Source: Pyrenophora tritici-repentis
Taxonomy: Eukaryota; Ascomycota; Dothideomycetes; Pleosporales; Pleosporaceae
DNA: 64,000 nucleotides
Direction: 5' to 3'
Assembly: GCF_003171515.1 (NCBI RefSeq)
Contig: NC_089390.1
Coordinates: forward strand, 5,642,001-5,706,000
Shown: positions 19,757-29,578 of the stretch, piece by piece
Layout: the number at the start of each line of letters is the position of its first letter
How positions within the stretch are numbered: position 1 is the stretch's first letter
Program-made: the position numbers and the translations under genes
Notes under the pieces: model-generated
Seen by the model: the letters and a program-made list of their open reading frames with translations, nothing else
The model's database searches: none
Told to the model about the DNA's origin: nothing

Positions 19757-19758
19757 TA

Positions 19759-21482
19759 GAGCTCCCGACTGCGGCCCTACTCCCATTCCCCGTCCCTAAC
19801 GCCTTTCACAGCCCGGTTCTTGCTTATGAATTGCTGTGGTCGGGCCCGATCCTCCCAGTGCTACAGCCAGCATCATCGCTATCCTCCACCTCATTGGACA
19901 AACTTTTATCTTACCCGAATGACGTCAAAGAAGCTTGGCAGAATGGTGCGCAATGTACCGCATCTATTACTAATCTTTAGACTCCTCTCAAGCCAAGGTT
20001 CTGACTAGAAGAGGGATGTGCCGAAGCCTCGTGGTAGTTGTAGCTTGAGACTTGGTAAACTCTTATCCAGAAGCTTCCAAATCATTACCTAAAAAACTCG
20101 TCATGAATACTACGCGCAACGCTAGTCCGACAATGAATAGAGCATTTGCTCGGTTACTATAGTTAGTGTGTGAAGACATCTTAACTAACCGCGTTGCAGG
20201 ATTGTCGAACGCAGAGCTTAGACTTAGTGGTGACCCAATCGCGACCGAAGCAGCATCCAGGGTGTCACTCCAGGAAATTTGCTTTTGTATCATGGTAGGA
20301 CGAGTAAGAAAGCGGAGACTACGTAGCACCCGATCCAATGGTCTTTCCAAGAGAAGCTTGTCACATTGTCACTGCCAGACACGTCGCCGAGCGACTATCT
20401 CCTTGCTTCATCGCGCATAAGAGATGATTCCTCAAAGTTAAGGCGTCCTGCCTTAATATTAGTTCAGGAGACGGTTCAAGGGGAACCAAGAATTTCTTTG
20501 ACCAGCTTCTCGGTATCGTCACAGCCGGCTTGGGCGCGCTTGGAGCCAAAATTCTTGGCCGTGGACGAAGACGGCAACTTACTCGAAGAGCGTTCTAGAT
20601 GGTGCGCTATCCGCCGTCTTAGCAGACCAGGAAGGGCCGTCTGGCTAATTCAGGCGTCTGTTGAGAACTCTATAGGCAAGGGTAACTGAGGGGAGTTGGC
20701 CTGGGGAAAGCAGGGGAAGCGCTAAGGCGGAACTTCAAGAAATTGATGGGTGGAGCCAAGTGCAGTGACAGGGTGTCAGACACCTTCCACAGTGCTGAGG
20801 GTCTGTGCTTCCGGTGATGACAGAGCACTCGTCAAGTTCGAGGTTTTGAAGGTTGACACACATGGAAAAACTATTTCTGGGTGAGTCGAAATCTCCATAC
20901 CTGATCAAATTGGAAAGACCTACAAATTGATCAAGCAGTCGATGGGTGGCAGAACCAGAACTCGAGTGCAGATCAAACCCCAATGAACTCTGGCTGTGAT
21001 GTCTACTCATCTATAATCGGGCTTGGTCGTCGAGTGTGAAGAGAACGGCAGTTTGTAAAGTTGTGGGATGCCTCCCAGCAGCCCATCATGCCTAGCGTCG
21101 TTGGGCCGCCTTGCGCGTTAAGCTGAATGGCCTGCATCTCCGCATTTTTCAAAAGACGAAGTCCTTCTCTAAGCCTTGAGAATTTCGTGCAGTAAGGGTA
21201 TCTTTGATCATGGTCCTGTTGGTGGTGTTGTTAGTGTCGAAGGCTTAGTGCTGCGAGATTATGGATAAGCGTTCAGCCGCCTCGGGCGCTGCCCGCCCGT
21301 CTGACCCGGTACCTACGTTAGCGCCGGGGGTACTCTCAGAGGATACGACCCTGATGCACGACTTACTTTGTGCACATATTCCGCCATTCCACACCAGCGC
21401 TTGGACAAATCTCATTAGGTACAGGTGGTGATCAGGTCTCACCAAGATATTGTTGCCGTGCGCCAATCCCATTACCTACGTC
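19759..21482. other. gene-poor stretch
   Basis: No frame here shows a recognisable domain. Short overlapping frames on both strands lack family motifs. Confidence 0.5.
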
Positions 21483-22779
21483 ATGTCACTTCGAAAAGCC
21501 CATACCAAGTCACGTTTTGGCTGTTTGCCCTGCAAGAAGAGGCATATCAAGGTAAGTATCAGCGAATCGTACTAAGAGAAGAGCGTCCTACTTACTAAGC
21601 AATTGACTCTAGTGCGGTGAAGAGGTTCCCTTGTGTCAAAATTGTGTCTTTCGGAAGGTGATTTGTGAATACGGAATAGCAGCAAGAGCAAGTCCTGGCA
21701 TCCTTGCCAGAGCTGCAAGCTTAGATGACGCCAGATCAACAGTTTCTCCACCACGTGGTGGGTTGCAACAGTTCTCGACGACACCGCGTACCCGTGAACC
21801 AATACCTTCACCAGGAATTAGGGTTCCCAGGCAACAAGAGCTACAGCTCATGATTTGCTTTATGAATAAAACCAGTCAAACTCTGGCACATGGTGACGAA
21901 GATCTTGTCATTTGGAGAGAAGCAGTTCCAGATGAGGCTGTAAATTGCGACTTCCTCATGGATGGGCTTCTAGCAATGGCAGCGCTTCATTTCGCCTACG
22001 AGAACCCCGATTCGCGGTTGCAGTACACCGAACTCGCTATGAGATACCAGAACTCAAGCTTACAAGTGTACAACAAAGCTCTGGATAATATCAACGAGGA
22101 AAACTGCACTGCCCTTTTCGCGTTTTCTATTATTGTCAATATCATGGCGCTTGCTTAGCCAAACACGATTCCAGATTCGTCGCCTTCTGCATATACTGAA
22201 AGCATTATGATTGCGTTGGAACTTATTCGAGGCATTGGTCTCAGACACTCCAGCGCCATTTCAACACATAGAACTGGAAAGCTTGCATCGATTTGTCGAC
22301 CTTTGCTGCCAAATCTCCAGCCTGAAGATGAGACACTGGCTGCCCTTGATAGACTCCGTCAACGAGCCAATACTCTTCTGGCCTCTGAATACGTCGAAGA
22401 GAAACGTCACGCAGTCTATCTCTCCGGTATCCAAAGCCTCGAAGTAGCTGTTGGATGTATGAAAGTGTCCAATCATCTCGGACGCATCATTGGCTGGCCT
22501 GCTTCGCTCCGGTCACCAGAGCACTGCGAAGAGCTCATGAGGCTCTTCAAACACGGCGATATCATGACAAAACTCATCTTTATGCATTATGGTGTACTCT
22601 TACTCCAGACACGGCATCGTTGGTGGGGTCGACGTACTGGAGTCAGTCTCATCCAGGACTTGGCGATCTCTGTACGGGCTGCGGGTCCAGATTGGGGTTT
22701 TGGAATGAATTGGCCAATGAAGGTCGCTAAACGTAGTATTGATGGAGTTGAGAATGCTTTTGTCCCGCGAGACTCATAG
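21483..22779 (+). pseudogene. Zn2Cys6 transcription factor with an internal TAG
   Basis: A fungal binuclear-cluster regulator. Exon 1 (21483-21551) and exon 2 (from 21613) join as GCLPCKKRHIK|CGEEVPLCQNC, giving C-x2-C-x6-C-x6-C-x2-C-x6-C. This cluster binds two zinc ions and DNA. A Ser/Thr/Pro linker and a helical middle region follow (LMICFMNKTSQTLAH, AMAALHFAYENPDSRLQYTE). At 22156 the frame meets TAG (IMALA*PNTIPDSS) and then stays open, in the same frame, to 22779 with further regulatory-domain sequence. CAG to TAG is the simplest explanation. Read through, it would be 411 residues. A protein ending at the TAG would keep the DNA-binding cluster and about half of the rest. An unusual intron over the TAG was considered; no plausible donor is close. 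Confidence 0.75.
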
Positions 22780-22839
22780 ATCGTTAGGTACATGATACGC
22801 GTGTACAAAACCACTCGCCCTAACAGCACAAGTCTTTAC

Positions 22840-24037
22840 TCAACGTAACGAATAAACCGAAACTAGCCCCCGCACCACCTTACCCTTCCCTCCCTTCAAA
22901 AGTCCCGTAATCTCACTCAGATGAATCCATGCCATCAAAACCATAGTCCCCAACATAAATACCGCATCAAATCCATAGAAAAACGCCTCATGCGATGTCA
23001 GAAACTGTCACGGTTTGGTGATGGGACTATGCCTATCTGAGACTAGCGCTGTTTATGGTCACTCACCTACATAAACTTTCCATAGCTTGTACAATAGAAC
23101 CTCAGTCAATCCTCAACTTCTTCCCTATGCGTAGGGTTCACCCACTCCAACAGAAACCCATTCCTCCCCTGCACATACTCCACAAGCCGGAAAACGCACC
23201 GCACAAGAATAAGTAAACTAGACCCATAGAGTGTCCCAAGCTGCCTTATCCACGGTATAGGCTGTGAGTGCAGTTTCGCAGTGGGCTCACGCAGTAACCT
23301 AATATGGAAAACAACTCCAACAACCACGAAAAACCCGAAGGAAACAAGCTGCACTACCAACCCAGCTATAATAATCTTCTCACCAGTATGCACAGCCGTA
23401 ATGGTTCCGCTTGCCATGATACCACCACCTAAATACATCCAGATGTCAGCTTTCTGCATTCCCCACTCCTGATCGTATAGTATAGTGGGAAGATTACTCA
23501 CCACCATCCTGCATCAAAAATGACACGACATCCCCCGCAACAAACGTCTTCGTAAGCCAGTTCCTGGGTATAACCGCGTATTCTTCGCCGTCGGTGGCTA
23601 AGATGATTCGGCCGAGCATCATGTACACGCTCGCTGCGAATAACGCGGGTGCGACGAGTAGTAGAATGGTTTGGAGAGAGTATACTGCCACGGACCAGTT
23701 CGGGGATTCGTGGGCCGAGATGGCTCGCTGGGGTGGTTAGTTGGATTAGTTTCTACGTGGTGTTGGATGGTTGGGTGGAAACATACGCCTATGTAGCCGA
23801 TGACTTCAACTTGGGGGTTGTGTTAGTGGTGAGGCTTCAAGAGAGGACGGGACAGGGTTGTTTGGGGAGGCTTACAGACGCCGCCGAGGACGAAGGAGAT
23901 GAGGATCCAGGTGCGGTACGCAGCATTTGGTAGAGATGCAGGATTGTGATGAAGAAAAATAGGATTGTGAATAGAATCGCTGCAGCCATCGATGGGTCAT
24001 AGCGGTATAGCTTAAAATGGACTGTTTCTGTCGCCAT
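22840..24037 (-). CDS. RTA1-like membrane protein, apparent one-base frameshift in exon 1
   Basis: A seven-helix protein of the RTA1/RTM1 family, linked to lipid translocation and stress or drug resistance. Proposed exons (minus strand): 24037-23876, 23809-23787 (23 nt), 23727-23502, 23428-23142, 23004-22840. Landmarks are RYDPSMAAAILFTILFFF, VIGYIGR at the exon 2/3 join, APALFAASVYMMLGRI, GDVVSFLMQ then GGGIMASGT, VGVVFHIRLL, VRCVFRLVEYVQGRNGF, and SHEAFFYGFDAVFM in the last exon. Exon lengths add to 863 nt, one short of a multiple of three. The missing base maps to LYQMLR/YRTWILISF near 23920, where CTGCGTACC replaces an expected CTGCGNTACC. With it restored the protein is 287 residues. This is a real disabling deletion or a sequencing error. 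Confidence 0.75.
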
Positions 24038-24226
24038 GTTGATAACTTTGGAGAACTGGGTTACGGAATGGAGTGAGTGAGTATTGAAAGCGACACGGAA
24101 GGTAGAGACGAAGTTGAGTTGGGTTGTGAGTCGGAGACTTCATTTTGGCTATTCATCTAGGTATCTGACTTTTCCCCTCGACACTGCTCCCATTAGGCAT
24201 CCTTTCGAAGATACTTATGCGGGTAA

Positions 24227-24254
24227 AGCGTATGCGTATGCGTATGCGTATACG
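24227..24254 (+). repeat. hexanucleotide microsatellite (GCGTAT)n
   Basis: Four imperfect GCGTAT units lie in the intergenic region between the RTA1-like and DUF2231 genes. Confidence 0.85.
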
Positions 24255-24816
24255 TGTTGTTCTGATTGGTGCGCAGAAACTACGGAGCAATACGTACTCG
24301 AGTGGAACAGTCACTCCGCTGCCAAGACCATACCACAATGTACCACAAGTAGACCTAATGTACAACAATCTATAGTGCGCATCCGACGGATATATCCAAA
24401 GCGTTCTTCTGAAAACATACAAGATTGATCGCGTAGAGCGTTACAGCATGTAAGTACAAGTCCTCGTGGAGTTCCGATACGGACCCCAGCAGCCAATCAC
24501 ATCACCGCTGAAACCGCTGACACGGCCCCACTCCCTTCTCGCCGCGTCCGTCGCGCAACGGTGATGCCGAAATGAATCCATGACGGCAGAGTCGTAATCC
24601 GGACTTGATGTTTAGCCGTTCCGCCAGAGGAACGAGCCACTCGGCTCTCCGCCATGAGCTGCGAATACACCCACTAGCCACAATTGGCCAACTACGTGCG
24701 TAAAAGCTACCCCCCGTACGTGCGTAAAAACAGAAAGAAACGTCAGCGACTTCCACTCCCAACAACTTCTCTCCAACCGGTTCTCGATAGCAACTACAAC
24801 ATCAATTGCAACCATC

Positions 24817-25400
24817 ATGAGTAAACCACTTCATCCAGCTACCGTGCACTTCCCCATCACCGCTGCTCTTGCTACTGCGGCTCTTGATGTCGTGTACTTT
24901 CTCTCGCAGTATGGTCCTACAGCTACCATTGTAGCTTCTACCTGTATGCTTCATCCTCTTCCACCCCTCCAAAATATCACCAATACTAACCCACATCCCT
25001 AGTCAAAAGCCTCGACATAGCCCTGAGCCCTAGCCTCTTCCCGGTCCTCTCCTACTACACGACCATCCTGACGCTCCTCTTCTCTATTCCCGCCGTCCTG
25101 ACCGGGATCCCACAAATGCTCCCGCTCATCCAGCGCGACGGCTTCAAAACGAAGAAAGCACAGATAGCTGTTGCGCACGCTGCCATCAACTACTTGACGA
25201 TTGGAGGGGCGGCGTATAATTGGTGGACGAGGAGGGAGAACACCGGGTTCCTGCCGAGTGAGATGAATATCCTGGTTTCTAGTGTTTTGGCCATGCCGGC
25301 GACGGTGTTTGCGGCGGGTCTTGGGGGATCGCTGGTTTACGTGTATGGAATGGGTATGGGTGGTGGTGGTGGTGCTGCGAGGGCGAAGAAGGCGCAGTAG
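24817..25400 (+). CDS. DUF2231-type four-helix membrane protein
   Basis: 174 residues from two exons, 24817-24943 and 25003-25400, joined ST|FKSLDIA with intact frame. MSKPLHPATVHFPITAAL at the N-terminus is the family's HP-x-HFP opening. Four hydrophobic helices follow (about 8-30, 55-80, 95-115, 135-160). A Gly-rich tail ends GGGGGAARAKKAQ. DUF2231 proteins are small membrane proteins found in bacteria and fungi. Their reaction is not established, although the conserved His residues have led to suggestions of metal or haem binding. It is convergent with the HET gene, 145 bp apart. Confidence 0.85.
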
Positions 25401-25545
25401 ATGGAGGTGCGGAGTAGGAGAGGCGGGATAACGACGAGAACAGGGTACAGGAAGAAATGACGAATGTATTACGTGGGTATCAAACCTGAACGCTGAACAA
25501 CAGTGCAGCGTAACAAAAGCAGAACAGCTCGCATCGCAGCGGCTT

Positions 25546-27906
25546 CTACAAGCCAAATTCAAGTATATCACAATCCTCGGTCCCCTGACAACACCGATGA
25601 GCCTTACCCTCCGACTCGCCCCTCAGCGTCTGCTCCAGCAATACCCCCATCTGTACCGCTCCCAGCAGCTCGCACCGCTGCAACTCTAACAAGTCACTCA
25701 AATGGCAGTGAAAGCACAACTCCACGTCCTCTGACCCCCCTGTCTTAGTCGCTTCAGGCAAGAGTATGACAGCAAACCCCGAAATGAGCCATTTCCCACT
25801 CCCTGGATCTAGCCGCGCGATAAACGCGTTGTTGGGATCACTGAGCCCGGAGAAGGTGCATATACGATCCCCAGGTCCAATCTCGTAGGAGCCTGGTCCG
25901 CCGCCGCATGCTAGGCCAGTGATACCATTTGTGCCTACAAACGATGTGTAGCGCGCATGTCGTTGATCGGTGTTTCTGCGAGCCAGCCTACTTCTCGTGT
26001 CTAGATACATGCCTGCAGCGTCTAGCGTCATACTTCTGGTAAAGATGTCACGAACGACTACACTGCCGTTCGACATAGTGGCATTAGCAGCGTGGTTCTT
26101 TTCGACAGGCGCTTGCACAAGACTGGCGATTATTAGATCGGCGGATTCTCCGATCATTTGGCGGCGAATCTTTTCGGTGGGACCGGGGTTGCCGGAGGGG
26201 ACGTGGGGGTCGGAGAAACTCAAGACTACATCTTTTTGCTCGGAGAGGATGTGTGCGCCTAGCTCGGAGATGTCTTGGGAAGAGATACCTGGAGGGTGCA
26301 TTTTTGAGCGCGACCACGTGCTTTTCCAGGTGCTGGGGTGGAAGGCTTCGTCGTAGTCTAGTAGTTCGCCTACTTGGGTGATGGTGCTGATGAAGGATAT
26401 GCAGGGTACGACGCAGGGTGTGGCAACGAGGACGTAGATGTGCGTTTGTGCTTCGGGGGCAAGTGATAGTACGTGCTGTGCTAGCTTCTCGCGGGATACG
26501 TGGAGAGCTTGCATGAGAAAAGCCAGAAATTGGTAGTCGTCCTTGTCGCTCCTCTTGGAGTCGGCACCGTGAAACTGGTTCCGTAGTACATCGACGAGCA
26601 ACTCCTCGGGCGCCTTGTTGTAATCGGGCTGGATACGTTCGCCGCGACCTTGAGACGCAACACCCAGGAAACCATATACCTTGTCGAACGACTCCGAGCT
26701 CTGCGACGACGCAAATGCCTGTAGGAGATCTCGCAACCGAAATGTTGCTTTCACCGTCTTGCTATTCCGACGCCCTAGAATCTCTCTCCGGTAGTGTTTG
26801 GTGTGCTTGAAGTCTCGACGGTACTTGAAGAGCAGATATCCGCGACTCATATATATCATACTCGTTGGAGACGCAATAGGCGTAGAAGTGAGGCCATTTC
26901 TCCAAATACCTTCGACTATTGCGGCATCTACTGCAAATTCTCCACACCAGATATCAACAGATTGCGCGAGTACGAACTCCTGCACAACCCACACCCGACC
27001 CCAATACGGCTTGTTCAACACGTCGGCCAATGCAGTATAAAACTCTTCGACACGCCGTAGATCCGGGTATCGCGCGAGCAGAAAAGCCAATTCTTCATTC
27101 TTCTGCGCAAGCCCTAGCCAGACGATGACGGATCCCGCTCCAGTATAGACATCGCGCATGAGGGAGACTTGGTGATTGCGTTCAGGAATGTTGGCCTGGT
27201 CGATGCAAATGGCATCGATCCACAACGGGATACTCTTCTGAGGCTCCTCTTCGTAGCATGTCTTCAGGTACTCTTTCTTGCGATATTGCTGTAAGAAGTT
27301 CCATAGGCTCGCACCAACGACAAAGCTTGTTCCGTCTATTTGTACATATTTCTCCACACCATCCTTGTCCCACGTGTAGGATAGTGCAATGTACGAGGGC
27401 TTGTCGTCTAGGTCACACACGACTAGGTTTGCCTTGAGTGGCGAATATTCTGGTGCTGGGATTATTTCCAGGAGTCGCACACTTTTTTTGTTTGCGTCCA
27501 GAGGGCTGTATTGTAGACTGGGGGGCGATGTTGTCGAAGTTTCAGACGAGGATGATACAACGGTGCTCTCAGGGGTGTTTATTGGCGCGCTATGATTGCG
27601 CTTGAGTTTCTGTAGTCCCAAGGAAGATGCAAAGGATTTGAACGGCTTGCGCTTTGGGACGTCTGCTGAAGGCATAGCCATGGTGGGGGCGGGGTCATTG
27701 GTTAGAAAGGAGCATCGGGGTCGGACATGTGTCGCTCCGAACCATCCTTGGTCTTTTCTCCAGCTGTTATCTGGCACGATAAATGGCTGTCGTGCGATGT
27801 TGCGACGAGGTTGTGAGAGACGGGAAAGTGGAGCGGCTCGGTTGAACAGTGGACCCATGACAACGCCAAACGGCCCGTAGCTCGTGCCCCTACCGCTTGT
27901 CTTCAT
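25546..27906 (-). CDS. HET-domain (heterokaryon incompatibility) protein
   Basis: 786 residues from the first in-frame ATG (MKTSGRGTSYGPFG) with no intron needed; a downstream start at MAMPSADVPKRK (27682) is possible. The HET domain spans about 165-330, with YIALSYTWDKDG (motif 1), LWIDAICIDQANIPERNHQV (motif 2), VIVWLG, and a third block around YWGRVWVVQEFVLA. The C-terminal half has no known domain that I recognise, but includes the SFDKVYGFLGVASQ box common in HET proteins. HET proteins mediate self/non-self recognition on hyphal fusion, leading to cell death. The frame is intact. It is divergent from the cysteine-rich secreted-protein gene, about 470 bp apart. Confidence 0.93.
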   Translation of the reverse strand: MKTSGRGTSYGPFGVVMGPLFNRAAPLSRLSQPRRNIARQPFIVPDNSWRKDQGWFGATHVRPRCSFLTNDPAPTMAMPSADVPKRKPFKSFASSLGLQKLKRNHSAPINTPESTVVSSSSETSTTSPPSLQYSPLDANKKSVRLLEIIPAPEYSPLKANLVVCDLDDKPSYIALSYTWDKDGVEKYVQIDGTSFVVGASLWNFLQQYRKKEYLKTCYEEEPQKSIPLWIDAICIDQANIPERNHQVSLMRDVYTGAGSVIVWLGLAQKNEELAFLLARYPDLRRVEEFYTALADVLNKPYWGRVWVVQEFVLAQSVDIWCGEFAVDAAIVEGIWRNGLTSTPIASPTSMIYMSRGYLLFKYRRDFKHTKHYRREILGRRNSKTVKATFRLRDLLQAFASSQSSESFDKVYGFLGVASQGRGERIQPDYNKAPEELLVDVLRNQFHGADSKRSDKDDYQFLAFLMQALHVSREKLAQHVLSLAPEAQTHIYVLVATPCVVPCISFISTITQVGELLDYDEAFHPSTWKSTWSRSKMHPPGISSQDISELGAHILSEQKDVVLSFSDPHVPSGNPGPTEKIRRQMIGESADLIIASLVQAPVEKNHAANATMSNGSVVVRDIFTRSMTLDAAGMYLDTRSRLARRNTDQRHARYTSFVGTNGITGLACGGGPGSYEIGPGDRICTFSGLSDPNNAFIARLDPGSGKWLISGFAVILLPEATKTGGSEDVELCFHCHLSDLLELQRCELLGAVQMGVLLEQTLRGESEGKAHRCCQGTEDCDILEFGL

Positions 27907-28376
27907 CGATTGACATTGTCTCTGTGTTTCCGTCACTTTCTTTTTGTTGTAAGGCACAATGTCATCATGTCAGCCTCGTGGTACGCCATTATGGTCCCCC
28001 GCTTTTAGCCTCGAAGCAATCTATGGCGCTGACTATGCAGGGGCACAAGGCATCCAACCCCTCTTTTAAATATAACCATGTTTGCAGCTGTCGGTACACA
28101 CCAACGATATTCTTTGCTCGTAATTGTGGTTCCCACTTTAGAATACGAGTATCGAGAAAGATGTTCTCCTTCATATGGCAGGTAACACTTGGCTTGGCGC
28201 ATCTCACTTGCAGCGAGCTGAACCTCTTCCAATACTTTTCATATAATATCGGGTGGAATCCGAGGATTCTAAAACTCGTACGTTGAAGAATGCAGATACA
28301 GTGATCGGGACAAGAAACATTTAAGCTGTTGTACCCTGCTTGCTGTCCAATATCGCACGCTGCTATAGCCTTCATC

Positions 28377-29425
28377 ATGCATCGACTACTGCTATTGGCC
28401 ACTCTATTAGCCACTTCACATGGCGCCATCCAACCATACATTCCTAGGGCAGCAGAGTACCGAACCGAATGTAAGACATGTCCTCGGTCTCTATGTCCCA
28501 ATCAACTCTATTACGACTACGATGAAACCTTCAACGCAACATGCTGGACGCACGGAACAAAGATCATGGGTGATAACTTGTGGCTCAAGAGCGAAGCCGG
28601 ATGCTATGTTACGCAATACGACGTCGTCGAGTACCCCGGAGACTGTAAGATCCCATCGCAAAACTCTCCAACCAGTAATTGACGAGACTAGATACCACCG
28701 ATCTCAAATACTGCGGTCCCGAATCCGAGATACAGCACTTGACCATCGCCGACGCAACCACAAAATACAAAACCGAATGCCGAATATGCCCCGACCTAAC
28801 CTGCGACGCGATTTCCTACCTCAAAGAAGACACAGACCTTGAGCTAACATGCTGGTACCCCGATGGCCAGCTCATCATTGATGACCCGTACGCATCTTGA
28901 CACATCACCTCTTCTCCAACAACTCACTAACATATATTCAGATATTGGCTCAAAACCAGCAACAATTGCTACGTCGCCCGCAAAAACCTCTACGAACCAC
29001 CCGACCTCACCCGCCTCGACAACTGCGGCCCCATCCCTTTTCTAGAAAACCTATGGCACAACAACGAAAACGGGACCAGCGATGTCAACAAGCGCGAGGC
29101 TGCACCTTTCCCAGGGCCTTTTTCGGCAAACTACCTCGTCAATGTTACTGTGGGAGAGGAATATTCCTACTGCCGCTCGTGCACAAACACGACGTGCGAG
29201 GTAGAGAAGACATACGAGTTTGACCAAGAAGTTTACGTGCAGTGCATTGCACGGGATAGTGCAGATATATGGTGGAGCTTGACGACGGATTTCTGCTATG
29301 TGCCCAATTCGGACTTTTGGCAGTCTGTAGAGGGGGATTATTATAGAATGCCGTTGTGTGAGTACTTTGACGGAAAGCCGCCAGGTAGCGACGACGTGGC
29401 TTTGCAGCGGCGAAATGATGAGTAG
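28377..29425 (+). CDS. secreted protein with three six-cysteine modules
   Basis: 315 residues from exons 28377-28644, 28692-28887 and 28942-29425. A signal peptide is clear (MHRLLLLATLLATSHGA). Three tandem modules of about 65-75 residues follow. Each has six Cys spaced C-x2-C-x4-C-x15-C-x16 to 20-C-x18 to 20-C, with a CYV at the fifth Cys. They start at CKTC, CRIC and CRSC. Modules 1 and 2 also share CPxLxC and TCW. The linker between modules 2 and 3 contains NKREAAPFP, a Kex2-type KR site followed by EA. No family is known to me. Secretion and high Cys content suggest an extracellular, disulfide-rich protein, possibly a host-interaction effector. Function is inferred from form only. Introns split modules at equivalent places. 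Confidence 0.88.
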
Positions 29426-29578
29426 GTGTTATGTAGGCACTTTTGTATTACTGCAAGATGAAATAAGAGATGGTATTTAAAGAGGGATATAATGTGAACA
29501 AAGGAAACAAAAGTTGTGTGAGAAGTATGAACTGCCAAGTGCTGAAGAGAAGAGAAAAGAAATGAAGAAATGAAAATA

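Larger units (their letters stand above)
16367..19758. mobile_element. two-gene DD34E (Tc1/IS630-type) transposon with ~100-bp TIRs
   Basis: Near-identical inverted repeats bound this segment: 16369 to about 16466, and about 19659 to 19756. They share CGAAATACCTTGAG, CTGGATCTGGTT, AAGAACATCAACTCC and AGTAATTTGTTAGTAAAT with about ten mismatches. TA dinucleotides flank both ends (16367-16368 and 19757-19758), compatible with TA target duplication. Inside are two convergent genes: an unknown protein (plus) and a DDE transposase (minus). Both frames are open and free of RIP-type stops, so the element looks young. The exact outer boundary is inferred from the repeats and the TA. Confidence 0.75.
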
